Assembly: GCA_964493785.1 (NCBI GenBank)
Contig: CAZBPM010000004.1
Coordinates: 1 to 64,000 of the forward strand
Reading direction: 5' to 3'
DNA length: 64,000 bases
DNA from: Hyphomicrobium_A sp964493785
GTDB lineage: Bacteria > Pseudomonadota > Alphaproteobacteria > Rhizobiales > Hyphomicrobiaceae
Part shown: piece by piece, positions 41,402 to 49,944 of the stretch
Position numbering within the stretch: the stretch's first letter is position 1
How the letters are laid out: each line of letters begins with the position of its first letter
Notes under the pieces: model-generated
What the model was told of the DNA's origin: nothing
The model's input: only the letters and a program-made list of their open reading frames with translations
Databases searched by the model: none
Position numbers and translations under genes: made by a program

Positions 41402-42637
41402 ATGGATTACGCCAAGCAGTTCAGCGATGCGCTCAACGCCATTCGTCGTGAGGGGCGGTATCGCGTATTCGCCGACTTGAAGCGTCGGTGCGGCGATTAC
41501 CCATCCGCGGATCACTTCGACAACTCCGAGACGGCGCGGCCGATCACTGTCTGGTGCTCGAACGACTACCTGGGCATGGGGCAGCATCCCACTGTCCTGG
41601 CGGCCATGCACGAGGCGCTCGATACGGTGGGCGCCGGTTCGGGCGGCACACGCAACATTTCCGGGACGACGCACTATCACGTGCATCTCGAGGCCGAGCT
41701 CGCCGACCTGCACGGCAAGGAAGCGGCGCTGCTGTTCACCTCGGCTTATGTCGCCAACGATTCCACGCTCGCAACGCTGGCGCAGCTGCTGCCCGGCGCG
41801 GTGATCTTCTCGGACGAGAAGAACCATGCCTCGATGATCGAGGGCATCCGGCACGGGCGCGGCCCGAAGCATATCTTCCGCCACAACGACATCGAGGATC
41901 TCGAGGCGCAGCTCAAGAAGTATGGCCGGGCGACGCCGAAGATCATCGCTTTCGAGAGCGTCTATTCGATGGATGGGCACGTCTCTCCCATCGCGGCGAT
42001 CTGCGACCTTGCGGAAAAGTATGGCGCGCTGACGTATCTCGACGAGGTGCATGCCGTCGGTCTCTACGGTCCCCGCGGTGGCGGCATATCGGAGCGCGAC
42101 GGGGTTGCGCACCGCATCGACATCATCAACGGCACCCTGGCGAAGGGCTTCGGCGTGATGGGTGGCTACATCGCCGCCTCGCGCGATTGCTGCGACGCAA
42201 TCCGCTCCTTCGCGTCGGGTTTCATCTTCACAACGTCACTTGCGCCTACGCTGGCGGCAGGTGCACTTGCGAGCATTCGCCACCTCAAGTCGAGCACCAT
42301 CGAGCGCCAGCAGCTCCAGGAGCGTGCGGCCGAGGTCAAGCACCGCCTGACGGCTGCAGGGCTTCCGGTCATGCAGTCGCCGAGCCATATCGTACCCGTC
42401 GCGATTGGCGATCCGGTGCACTGCAAAGCGGTAACCGACGCGCTGCTGGAGCACTTCGCGATCTATGCTCAGCCGATCAACTATCCCACGGTGCCGCGGG
42501 GCACCGAGCGGATACGGCTGACGCCTTCGCCAGTGCACAATGCGGCTCAGGTCGACCAACTCGTCGAGGCGTTGACGTCGCTTTGGCAGGCCTGTCCGGT
42601 GGCCAAGGGCGAATACGTGCGGCTGGCGGCGGAATAA
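41402..42637 (+). CDS. hemA: 5-aminolevulinate synthase
   Basis: A 411-residue pyridoxal-phosphate enzyme that condenses glycine with succinyl-CoA to 5-aminolevulinate, the first step of haem synthesis in Alphaproteobacteria. WCSNDYLGMG, GAGSGGTRNISGTTHYHVHLE (split as GSGGTRNISGTTHYHVHLE), FESVYSMDGH, LDEVHAVGLYG and the PLP lysine in INGTLAKGFGVMGGY are diagnostic. It starts at ATG 41402 (MDYAKQF), the normal family N-terminus. An FNR/FixK-type palindrome 133 bp upstream suggests control by oxygen. hemB is also in the window. Confidence 0.97.
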   Translation: MDYAKQFSDALNAIRREGRYRVFADLKRRCGDYPSADHFDNSETARPITVWCSNDYLGMGQHPTVLAAMHEALDTVGAGSGGTRNISGTTHYHVHLEAELADLHGKEAALLFTSAYVANDSTLATLAQLLPGAVIFSDEKNHASMIEGIRHGRGPKHIFRHNDIEDLEAQLKKYGRATPKIIAFESVYSMDGHVSPIAAICDLAEKYGALTYLDEVHAVGLYGPRGGGISERDGVAHRIDIINGTLAKGFGVMGGYIAASRDCCDAIRSFASGFIFTTSLAPTLAAGALASIRHLKSSTIERQQLQERAAEVKHRLTAAGLPVMQSPSHIVPVAIGDPVHCKAVTDALLEHFAIYAQPINYPTVPRGTERIRLTPSPVHNAAQVDQLVEALTSLWQACPVAKGEYVRLAAE

Positions 42638-42808
42638 GTCCGCCCGCTGCGCTTCGGCGCACCCCTCAAAAACCGCTAGTTGGAAACCTCAAGAAGCGGT
42701 ACGGCTTGAGCCCGGCGCGGCGCCCTCCTACTATGGTAGGGGCTTTGAGGCTGCTTGAGCGCCCGCAAAGAACAAATCCATTCGCCCGAGAACCAAGGAA
42801 AACCACGA

Positions 42809-44110
42809 ATGTTGAACGCCAAGGCCGAGCCCTCGAAGAGCGGGTTTTTCAGCGCCACCCTGAGCGAGAGCGATCCTGAAATCGCCGATGCGATCAAGAA
42901 GGAGCTGGGCCGGCAGCAGCATGAGATCGAGCTGATCGCTTCGGAGAACATCGTTTCCAAGGCGGTCCTCGAAGCAGCCGGCAGCGTCCTCACCAACAAG
43001 TACGCCGAAGGGTATCCCGGCAAGCGCTATTATGGCGGTTGCCAGTACGTGGATATCGCCGAGCAGCTTGCGATCGACCGCGCCAAGAAGCTGTTCAATT
43101 GCGGCTTCGCCAACGTGCAGCCGAACTCGGGCAGCCAGGCCAACCAGGGCGTGTTCAACGCACTGGCGCAGCCGGGCGACACGATCCTGGGCCTCAGCCT
43201 CGCGCACGGCGGCCATCTCACGCACGGCTCGCCTGTCAACCAGTCGGGCAAGTGGTTCAAGCCGGTGTCGTATCAGGTGCGGCCCGACACGCATCGCATC
43301 GACATGGATGAAGTTTATAAGCTGGCGATTGAGCACAAGCCGCGCATCATCATTGCCGGGGGCTCGGCCTATCCGCGCCAGTTCGAATTTGCCGAGTTCC
43401 GCGCGATTGCCAACGAAATCGGCGCGTACCTGCTGGTCGACATGGCGCACTTTGCCGGTCTCGTCGCCGGTGGGCAGCATCCGAGCCCGTTCCCGCACGC
43501 GCACGTCGTCACGACGACGACGCACAAGACGCTTCGCGGTCCGCGCGGCGGCATGATCCTGACGAATGACGAGGACATCGCCAAGAAGGTCAATTCGGCG
43601 ATCTTCCCGGGCATTCAGGGCGGTCCCCTCATGCATGCCATCGCCGGCAAGGCGGTCGCATTCGGCGAGGCGCTGCGTCCTGAATTCAAGATCTACGCGA
43701 AGAACGTGATCGAGAACGCCAAGGCGATGGGTGAGGTGCTGGTCAATAATGGCTTCGCGCTCGTCTCCGGCGGCACGGACACGCATCTCATCCTGCTCGA
43801 CCTGCGCCCCAAGAAGCTGACCGGCAACATCTCCGAGAAGGCGCTGGGCCGCGCCAATATCACCACGAACAAGAACGGCGTGCCGTTCGACCCTGAAAAG
43901 CCGATGGTGACGTCGGGCGTTCGTCTCGGCGCTCCCGCCGGCACGACGCGCGGGTTCGGCATCGCTGAGTTCCAGGAGATCGGCCGCATGATCTCCGAGG
44001 TGCTCGACGGGCTCGCCAAGAACGGCGAAGCCGGCAACGGCGCCGTGGAAGAGAAGGTCAAGGCGCAGGCAATCGCGCTGTGCGACCGCTTCCCGATCTA
44101 TAACAACTGA
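42809..44110 (+). CDS. glyA: serine hydroxymethyltransferase
   Basis: A 433-residue GlyA, a PLP enzyme that converts serine and tetrahydrofolate to glycine and methylene-tetrahydrofolate, the main source of one-carbon units and of glycine for HemA next door. IELIASENIVS, NKYAEGYPGKRYYGGC, the PLP lysine in TTTTHKTLRGPRGG, and TSGVRLGAPAGTTRGFG are all canonical. ATG 42809 gives the usual N-terminus; an upstream in-frame start at 42755 is unlikely. A strong terminator (44129-44164) ends the unit before nrdR. Confidence 0.97.
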   Translation: MLNAKAEPSKSGFFSATLSESDPEIADAIKKELGRQQHEIELIASENIVSKAVLEAAGSVLTNKYAEGYPGKRYYGGCQYVDIAEQLAIDRAKKLFNCGFANVQPNSGSQANQGVFNALAQPGDTILGLSLAHGGHLTHGSPVNQSGKWFKPVSYQVRPDTHRIDMDEVYKLAIEHKPRIIIAGGSAYPRQFEFAEFRAIANEIGAYLLVDMAHFAGLVAGGQHPSPFPHAHVVTTTTHKTLRGPRGGMILTNDEDIAKKVNSAIFPGIQGGPLMHAIAGKAVAFGEALRPEFKIYAKNVIENAKAMGEVLVNNGFALVSGGTDTHLILLDLRPKKLTGNISEKALGRANITTNKNGVPFDPEKPMVTSGVRLGAPAGTTRGFGIAEFQEIGRMISEVLDGLAKNGEAGNGAVEEKVKAQAIALCDRFPIYNN

Positions 44111-44128
44111 TCGCAAGTTACCAACAAG

Positions 44129-44164
44129 ACGAGGCGCGCTTGGGATATCCCGGGCGCGCCTCGT
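44129..44164 (+). terminator. terminator after glyA
   Basis: A 16-bp stem (ACGAGGCGCGC, two G-U pairs, then GGG/CCC) with an ATAT loop, followed by TGCTTC, 18 bp past the glyA stop. Confidence 0.8.
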
Positions 44165-44242
44165 TGCTTCTGCGGCTCCCCAGCCGCTAATAATCGTCTC
44201 CCGTGCTCGGCCACCTGAGCCGACGGGCGGAGGAATGCTCCC

Positions 44243-44770
44243 ATGCGCTGCCCCTACTGTGCCGGCGAGAATACGCAAGTCAAAGACAGCCGGCCGACCG
44301 AGGAGAACGCGGCGATCAGGCGTCGGCGCATCTGCCCCGATTGCGGCGGCCGGTTCACGACTTTCGAGCGGGTGCAGCTGCGCGAGTTGACCGTCGTCAA
44401 GCGCTCGGGGCGGAAGGTGCCGTTCGATCGCGACAAGCTGGTGCGCTCGATCGAGGTTGCGCTGCGCAAGCGACCGATCGACGAGGAGCGAGTCGAGCGC
44501 ATGGTGTCGGGACTGGTGCGCCAGCTCGAGAGCGCGGGCGAGAGCGAGGTTGCCTCGTCGACCATCGGCGGGCTGGTCATGGACGCGCTGCGCGGGCTGG
44601 ATCCCGTTGCCTATGTTCGCTTCGCGTCGGTCTATCGCGATTTCTGCGAGGCGGCCGATTTCCACGAGGTGCTGGGCGAGATTGCTGCCGAGCCGGTCGG
44701 CGTGCCCGAGGCTCCCCATATCGCGTTCGACAGCTCCATCGTGGCGACGACCCCTCTCAAGAAGCATTGA
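44243..44770 (+). CDS. nrdR: transcriptional repressor NrdR
   Basis: A 175-residue NrdR. The N-terminal zinc ribbon is MRCPYC and CPDCGGRFTTFER, and an ATP-cone follows (LTVVKRSGRKVPFDRDKL). NrdR binds ATP/dATP through the cone and represses ribonucleotide reductase genes when dATP is high. nrdJ in this window is the obvious target. It heads the riboflavin operon; ribD begins one base after its stop, which is the usual order in Alphaproteobacteria. Confidence 0.96.
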   Translation: MRCPYCAGENTQVKDSRPTEENAAIRRRRICPDCGGRFTTFERVQLRELTVVKRSGRKVPFDRDKLVRSIEVALRKRPIDEERVERMVSGLVRQLESAGESEVASSTIGGLVMDALRGLDPVAYVRFASVYRDFCEAADFHEVLGEIAAEPVGVPEAPHIAFDSSIVATTPLKKH

Positions 44771-44771
44771 A

Positions 44772-45914
44772 ATGAGCGGCGCCGAGCGCAGCGGCTTCGA
44801 CCTCGAAATGATGCGGATCGCGCTGCGGCTCGCCGAGCGTGGGCTCGGGCGGACTGCGCCAAATCCTTCGGTCGGTGCCGTTATCGTCGACGAAAAGAGC
44901 GGAGAGGTGATCGCACGCGGCTGGACGGCGCCGGGCGGGCGGCCGCATGCCGAGACGCAAGCGATCGCGCGGGCGGGAGAGCGTTCGCGTGGAGCAACGA
45001 TCTACGTGACGCTCGAGCCGTGCTCTCATTTTGGCGTGACGCGGCCCTGTGCCGACGCGATCGTCGCTGCCGGTCTGACGCGCGCCGTATGCGCCATCGA
45101 GGACCCCGATCCCCGCGTGGCGGGCCGAGGGCTCGACCGGCTGCGGTATGCCGGACTTGCCGTAGAGCGCGGGGTTCTGGCCGAAGGGGCACATTGGGTC
45201 ACCGCCGGCCATATACTTCGCGTGACGGAACGCCGTCCGCTGGTGACGGCCAAAATGGCTCTCGATGGGACCGGTGGCGTCCCGCGCGGCGGCGCAGGCA
45301 ACCCGACGTGGGTTACCGGCGAAGGCGCGCGCGCAGCGGGGCACCTGCTGCGGGCACGGTCGGACGCCATCCTGGTTGGGCGCCGCACCGTGATCGACGA
45401 CGATCCGATGCTTACGTGCAGGCTGCCGGGGCTCGAAGCCCGCTCGCCGGTGCGCGTCGTTATGGCGAGGGACCTGACCGGCTTGGAGAATTCGCGGCTG
45501 GCCCAGTCGGCTCGCGTTTATCCGCTATGGATCGTGTGCCCGGAGGATGCGGATGCTTCGGCGCTTGCAGCGGCCGGCGCGCTGATATTGCCGACGCGGC
45601 TGGTGTCCGGGGACTTCTGGTTGCCGGCCGTGCTGGAGCAACTGGTGGCGCGCGGGATCACGCGGCTCCTGGTCGAGGGTGGCCCTGCGACCTGGCGCGC
45701 GTTCTCGCGGGCGGGATTGGTCGACGAGGTGGTTCTGTTCCACTCTCGCGGTCCGGAGGGCGCGGAGCTTTCTCCAGCCCGAGCGGTTTCGGCCGTGGGT
45801 GAATACATCTCGACAACCGGACTTGAGATTTACGATCGGCGAACGTTCGGCGGTGACGATATGCTGGCTATGCGCCGGCAGTGGCACCGCGGCGAACGCC
45901 GTCCCGGCCCTTGA
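44772..45914 (+). CDS. ribD: bifunctional deaminase/reductase of riboflavin synthesis
   Basis: A 380-residue RibD. The N-terminal cytidine-deaminase-like domain has the zinc motif HAE (H59-A60-E61) and PCSHFGVTRPC (C84, C93), and the C-terminal reductase domain has the NADPH-binding and substrate blocks VTGEGARAAGHLLRARSDAI, VGRRTVIDDDP and LVEGGP. It deaminates and then reduces the pyrimidine intermediate after GTP ring opening. ATG 44772 lies one base past the nrdR stop, so the genes are translationally linked. The frame runs further upstream, but only inside nrdR. Confidence 0.95.
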   Translation: MSGAERSGFDLEMMRIALRLAERGLGRTAPNPSVGAVIVDEKSGEVIARGWTAPGGRPHAETQAIARAGERSRGATIYVTLEPCSHFGVTRPCADAIVAAGLTRAVCAIEDPDPRVAGRGLDRLRYAGLAVERGVLAEGAHWVTAGHILRVTERRPLVTAKMALDGTGGVPRGGAGNPTWVTGEGARAAGHLLRARSDAILVGRRTVIDDDPMLTCRLPGLEARSPVRVVMARDLTGLENSRLAQSARVYPLWIVCPEDADASALAAAGALILPTRLVSGDFWLPAVLEQLVARGITRLLVEGGPATWRAFSRAGLVDEVVLFHSRGPEGAELSPARAVSAVGEYISTTGLEIYDRRTFGGDDMLAMRRQWHRGERRPGP

Positions 45915-45944
45915 TCGCAACGACAGGCAGTGAGGCAAGCCACT

Positions 45945-46538
45945 ATGTTCACCGGCATCGTGACCGACATCGGCGAGGTGGTTTCGCGCAGCGATGGGCG
46001 CTTCAGCATCCGAACCCACGTGCCGGCTGACCGGCTGGAGGTGGGCGGGTCGATGGCGTGCGACGGGTGCTGCCTGACCATGACCAGCATCGCCGCCGAT
46101 GCCGGAGGAAGCCTATTCACGGTCGACGTCTCCAACGAGACGCGCGGCAAGACGACGCTCGGTGAGTGGGAGCCTGGACTAAAGATCAATCTGGAGCCGG
46201 CTCTTCGGCTTGGGGCGGAGCTTGGGGGCCACCTCGTGACGGGGCACGTGGACGGCCTCGCCCGCATCGTCGATATTGTGGCGGACGGGGAAAGCCAGCG
46301 GATTTCGTTTGAAGTTCCAGAGCACCTCGCCCCTTACATCGCGCCCAAGGGCTCGGTCTGCCTCAACGGGGTGTCGCTTACGGTGAACGAGGTCAGCGAC
46401 TGCCGATTTGGGGTCAACCTCATTCCGCACACCTTGACGGTGACAACCTGGGGCGCGAAAACCCCCGGTCAATTGGTCAACCTCGAAGTTGATCTTTTTG
46501 CGCGCTACATCGCGCGGCTCCTGGAGTTTCGTCCGTGA
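45945..46538 (+). CDS. ribE: riboflavin synthase alpha subunit
   Basis: A 197-residue riboflavin synthase. The family begins MFTGIVTDIGEV, followed by two lumazine-binding repeats of about 90 residues (GGSMACDGCCLTMTSIAAD and KGSVCLNGVSLTVNEV are the matching blocks). It dismutates two lumazine molecules to riboflavin. ATG 45945 was chosen for MFTGIV; the in-frame start at 45930 adds only five residues. The stop overlaps the GTG start of the next gene by four bases (coupled translation). Confidence 0.96.
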   Translation: MFTGIVTDIGEVVSRSDGRFSIRTHVPADRLEVGGSMACDGCCLTMTSIAADAGGSLFTVDVSNETRGKTTLGEWEPGLKINLEPALRLGAELGGHLVTGHVDGLARIVDIVADGESQRISFEVPEHLAPYIAPKGSVCLNGVSLTVNEVSDCRFGVNLIPHTLTVTTWGAKTPGQLVNLEVDLFARYIARLLEFRP

Positions 46539-47683
46539 CGCACGAAGCTGGCAAACATGCCATCTCGGAAGGCAGAGGCTGTCTGTCGTCGATCGCTGAG
46601 ATCCTCGACGACATGCGCAACGGGCGCATGGTCATTCTCGTCGACGCCGAGGAGCGCGAGAACGAGGGCGATCTCGTCATCCCTGCGCAGATGGCGACGC
46701 CCGACGCCATCAACTTCATGGCGCGCTACGGGCGCGGGTTGATCTGCCTGACGCTCACCGGCGCGCGCGCCAGGGAGCTGCAGCTGCAGGCGATGGTCGG
46801 CGACAACCGCTCGCGCAATCGTACGGCGTTTACGCAGTCGATCGAGGCGCGCGAGGGGATCTCGACAGGTATCTCGGCCGCCGATCGGGCGCGCACCATC
46901 GCGACGGCGATCGACACCACGAAGAGCGCCGGCGACATCGTATCGCCCGGGCACGTATTTCCGCTGGTCGCGCGCGACGGCGGCGTACTGATCCGAGCCG
47001 GACACACGGAAGCTTCGGTCGATCTTTCGCGGCTCGCGGGCCTCTATCCGGCGGCGGTGATCTGCGAAATCATGAACGACGACGGCACGATGGCGCGGTT
47101 GCCGGATCTGGTGACGTTCGCGCAGCGTCATGGCCTCAAAATTGGTGCGATCGACGAACTTATCGCATACCGGCTGCAGCACGATCATGTCGTGCAGTCT
47201 GTTGCCAAGACGGCGGTCACCACGGGAGCTGGCCGCTTCGATCTCCATGTCTACGAGACGACGGTCGAGCCGGGCGAGCATCTGGCGCTGGTAAAGGGCG
47301 ATCTTTCGGAGCCCGGTCCGGTGATGGTGCGAGTCCATGCCGTCAACATGCTGAGCGACGTGCTCGGCGTCGGCGAAGCCGGCGAGAACGCGAAAATCCT
47401 CACTTCGCTGAAGATGATCGAGCGCGAAGGGCGCGGCGTCGTCGTGCTGATCCGGGATCTGAGGCCGCGGCTGCTATCGGAGTGGATCGCATCGCGGGCA
47501 CAGCCAAAGAAGCCAGTCGATGGCGGCAAGGAACGGCGGCGCGTCGAGATCGGCATCGGATCGCAAATCCTGAGGGATCTCGGTGTGAGCGACATGGTGC
47601 TGCTGACCAATTCGCCGGCGCATGTGTATGTCGGCCTCGAAGGGTTCGGATTGCGCATCGTCGATACGCGCAGGATTGAGTGA
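46535..47683 (+). CDS. ribBX: DHBP synthase with degenerate GTP cyclohydrolase II domain (RibBX type)
   Basis: A 382-residue protein. The N-terminal 3,4-dihydroxy-2-butanone-4-phosphate synthase domain is complete: DAEERENEGDLVIPA, GLICLTLTG, SPGHVFPLVARDGGVL and GHTEASVDL. The C-terminal domain aligns with GTP cyclohydrolase II but lacks its zinc cysteines; the usual C-x(10)-C-x-C loop is replaced by MLSDVLGVGEAGENAKIL. It is thus the RibBX variant described in Proteobacteria, in which the second domain does not cyclise GTP. A separate ribA must supply that step elsewhere. GTG 46535 overlaps the ribE stop. Confidence 0.92.
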   Translation: MTHEAGKHAISEGRGCLSSIAEILDDMRNGRMVILVDAEERENEGDLVIPAQMATPDAINFMARYGRGLICLTLTGARARELQLQAMVGDNRSRNRTAFTQSIEAREGISTGISAADRARTIATAIDTTKSAGDIVSPGHVFPLVARDGGVLIRAGHTEASVDLSRLAGLYPAAVICEIMNDDGTMARLPDLVTFAQRHGLKIGAIDELIAYRLQHDHVVQSVAKTAVTTGAGRFDLHVYETTVEPGEHLALVKGDLSEPGPVMVRVHAVNMLSDVLGVGEAGENAKILTSLKMIEREGRGVVVLIRDLRPRLLSEWIASRAQPKKPVDGGKERRRVEIGIGSQILRDLGVSDMVLLTNSPAHVYVGLEGFGLRIVDTRRIE

Positions 47684-47686
47684 GAA

Positions 47687-48208
47687 ATGATCATCAAGCC
47701 TGACAAGCCAACTCGTTCGACAAGCAAGGCCACAGGGGGGGCATTGCAGGCGCGCGTGCTCATCATCGAGGGGCGGTACTACGACGAGATCGCCGACGAG
47801 TTGTTAAGCGGGGCGAGTGCGATGCTGGCGGCCCGTGGCGTGCAGCACGACCGGATCACCGTTCCGGGTGCGCTGGAGATTCCGCAGGTGCTGACGCAGG
47901 CCGTCAGCTCGGGTCTCATTCCCAGGCAGTTGGCAAACGGCAAGTGGGACGGCGTGGTGGCGCTGGGTTGCGTCATTCGCGGTGAGACCTCGCACTATGA
48001 TATCGTCTGCAACAACGCCAACCACTGGCTGATGCTCGTTGCGACGGAGAACGCCATTCCGGTGGGCAACGGCATCCTGACCGTAGACACGCAGGCGCAA
48101 GCGCTGGCGCGCGCGCGCGGCGGCACCGATGGCAAGGGCGGCGATGCCGCCCGGGCGTGCCTGCGGCTGATCGAGCTGCAGCGAGAGTTCGAGGGGCAAC
48201 GGGCATGA
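47687..48208 (+). CDS. ribH: 6,7-dimethyl-8-ribityllumazine synthase
   Basis: A 173-residue lumazine synthase. The active-site His is in RGETSHYDIVCN, and the phosphate-binding and substrate blocks VPGALEIPQVLTQAV, GNGILTVDT and ALGCVIRGETS are intact. It joins the pyrimidine from RibD with the DHBP from RibBX to give the lumazine used by riboflavin synthase. The N-terminal ~20 residues (rich in Lys/Thr) are longer than in most RibH. The stop overlaps the nusB start in an ATGA. Confidence 0.96.
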   Translation: MIIKPDKPTRSTSKATGGALQARVLIIEGRYYDEIADELLSGASAMLAARGVQHDRITVPGALEIPQVLTQAVSSGLIPRQLANGKWDGVVALGCVIRGETSHYDIVCNNANHWLMLVATENAIPVGNGILTVDTQAQALARARGGTDGKGGDAARACLRLIELQREFEGQRA

Positions 48209-48717
48209 CCACGGCAAGCAACGCGACGCCGAAAACGGGAAAGGTGGCGCTGCAGCCGCGCACGGCTGCGCGCGTCGCGACCGTGCAGGGTCTTTACCAG
48301 ATGGACCTCGCTGGCACCGATCTCAACGCGGTGATCGACGAGTTCGTGCGCTTGAGATTTCCCAAGCCGCCCGGTGACGAGGCGGCTGCCGGTGCAGATG
48401 CGGCATTCTTCGCGGAGCTGATCCGTGGCGTAGTACGGCGACAGCGCGATATCGATCCGCTGGTCGATCAGCAGCTTGCAGAAGGCTGGAGGCTGGTGCG
48501 CATCGATGCCATCGTGCGCGCCATCCTGCGTGCGGGCGTGTTCGAGCTGATGGAACGTCCCGATGTGCCGGGCCGCGTTGTCATCAACGAGTACATCAAC
48601 GTCGCGCACTCGTTCTTTTCGGAGGACGAGCCGAAGGTGGTCAACGGCGTGCTCGACAAGCTGGCGCGCAAGCTGCGGGCGGCCGAGTTCGAACGCGATG
48701 CCAACCGACCCAAATGA
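48205..48717 (+). CDS. nusB: transcription antitermination factor NusB
   Basis: A 170-residue all-helical NusB. RTAARVATVQGLYQMDLAG at the start and the closing VVINEYINVAHSFFSEDEPKVVNGVLDKLAR (key part VVINEYINVAHSFF) are diagnostic. With NusE it binds boxA and supports antitermination on rRNA operons. ATG 48205 overlaps the ribH stop. Placement between ribH and thiL is standard in Alphaproteobacteria. thiL begins 20 bases before its stop. Confidence 0.95.
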   Translation: MTTASNATPKTGKVALQPRTAARVATVQGLYQMDLAGTDLNAVIDEFVRLRFPKPPGDEAAAGADAAFFAELIRGVVRRQRDIDPLVDQQLAEGWRLVRIDAIVRAILRAGVFELMERPDVPGRVVINEYINVAHSFFSEDEPKVVNGVLDKLARKLRAAEFERDANRPK

Positions 48718-49726
48718 CGAGCAAGCTGGTCTTGTCGGCGAAGACGCGCTGATCGCCGAATTCTGGGCGCCGCTCGCTGAAGGCTATCGCGGGGCGCTTG
48801 GGCTGAAGGACGATTGCGCGATCGTGGCTGTGCCGGCGGGTGAGGAACTCGTGGTCACCACCGATGGGCTCATCCAAGGCGTCCACTTCTTTGCGGACGA
48901 GCATCCGGGTGCAGTTGCCTTCAAGGCGCTGGCTGTCAACGTCTCCGATCTCGTGGGCAAGGGTGCGCGTCCGCTCGCATACACCATGAGCGTGGCGCTG
49001 CCGGCGTTCGACCGTCAATGGCTCAAGGCATTTGCCGCGGGGCTGATGGAGGCGCAGCAGGCGTTCGGCTGTCATCTGGCAGGCGGCGACACCGATCGCA
49101 CGCCGGGGCCGCTCTCGGTATCGATCACGGCGTTTGGAGCCGTGCCCGTTGGGCGTTTCGTCCGCAGGGATACGGCGCGGCCGGGTGATGAAATCTACGT
49201 GACCGGCACGATCGGCGATGCGACGCTGGGGTTGAGGCTGCGGCGGGACCCTGAGTTGGCTGCGCGCTGTGGGCTTTCTCCTGCGCAGACGGATTATCTC
49301 GGTGGGAGATTTTCCCAACCGCCCCCGCGCGTGGAAATGATCGATGCGGTGCGCGACTGCGCGTCGGCGTCGATGGATGTCTCCGACGGGCTAATGAAGG
49401 ATCTCGACAGGCTTTGCCGGTCTTCAGGTGTCGGCGGTTGTGTCGAGACCGCGTTGCTACCGCTGTCGGATGCAGCGCGCACTATTGTGATGGCCGGTGA
49501 AGCAACACTGGAAGATCTGATGATCGGCGGAGAGGACTACGAGATTCTCGCCGCGGTAGAGCCGCAGAAGTCAGCCGAGTTCGAGCGCCGCGCCAGTGCA
49601 GCCGGGGTACGCGCTACACGCATAGGTGCCATTACCGCGGGGCCGGTCGGGGCGCGGGCGATTGGTGCTAATGGAGCTGCGATAGCGTTCACCAAGCTTG
49701 GCTGGGACCACTTTTCGCAGCGCTGA
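48698..49726 (+). CDS. thiL: thiamine-monophosphate kinase
   Basis: A 342-residue ThiL, a member of the PurM-like ATP-binding family. It phosphorylates thiamine monophosphate to the active pyrophosphate cofactor. LKDDCAIV, TTDGLIQGVHF, KALAVNVSDL, GGDTDRTPGPLSVSITAFG, MDVSDGLMKDLDRL and GGEDYEIL are the conserved blocks. ATG 48698 lies inside nusB, 20 bases before its stop, in a different frame. It is the last gene of the nrdR-rib-nusB-thiL operon. Confidence 0.94.
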   Translation: MPTDPNDEQAGLVGEDALIAEFWAPLAEGYRGALGLKDDCAIVAVPAGEELVVTTDGLIQGVHFFADEHPGAVAFKALAVNVSDLVGKGARPLAYTMSVALPAFDRQWLKAFAAGLMEAQQAFGCHLAGGDTDRTPGPLSVSITAFGAVPVGRFVRRDTARPGDEIYVTGTIGDATLGLRLRRDPELAARCGLSPAQTDYLGGRFSQPPPRVEMIDAVRDCASASMDVSDGLMKDLDRLCRSSGVGGCVETALLPLSDAARTIVMAGEATLEDLMIGGEDYEILAAVEPQKSAEFERRASAAGVRATRIGAITAGPVGARAIGANGAAIAFTKLGWDHFSQR

Positions 49727-49944
49727 TATAAGTTGAATTTTCCTCCGTCTGCGACCAAATCGCACCGTCGAGAAGTCGTCGGTGCCAGGGACAATTTTAC
49801 AGCACGCAATCGTCTTGGTTTGGCCATATCCTGGCGGCTATTGAGGCAGTGGCGTCGTGTAGCCTAAGCGTGCGGACGACGAGAGGTTACGGCTGCAGCG
49901 GCGGTTGGCTATGGTGGCAGCCGGACAGAATTTAGGGCGGGTTC

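Noticed and set aside
44111..44242. FMN riboswitch before the riboflavin operon
   Set aside because: The spacer is short and holds the glyA terminator and the nrdR ribosome-binding site; no RFN-element sequence is seen.
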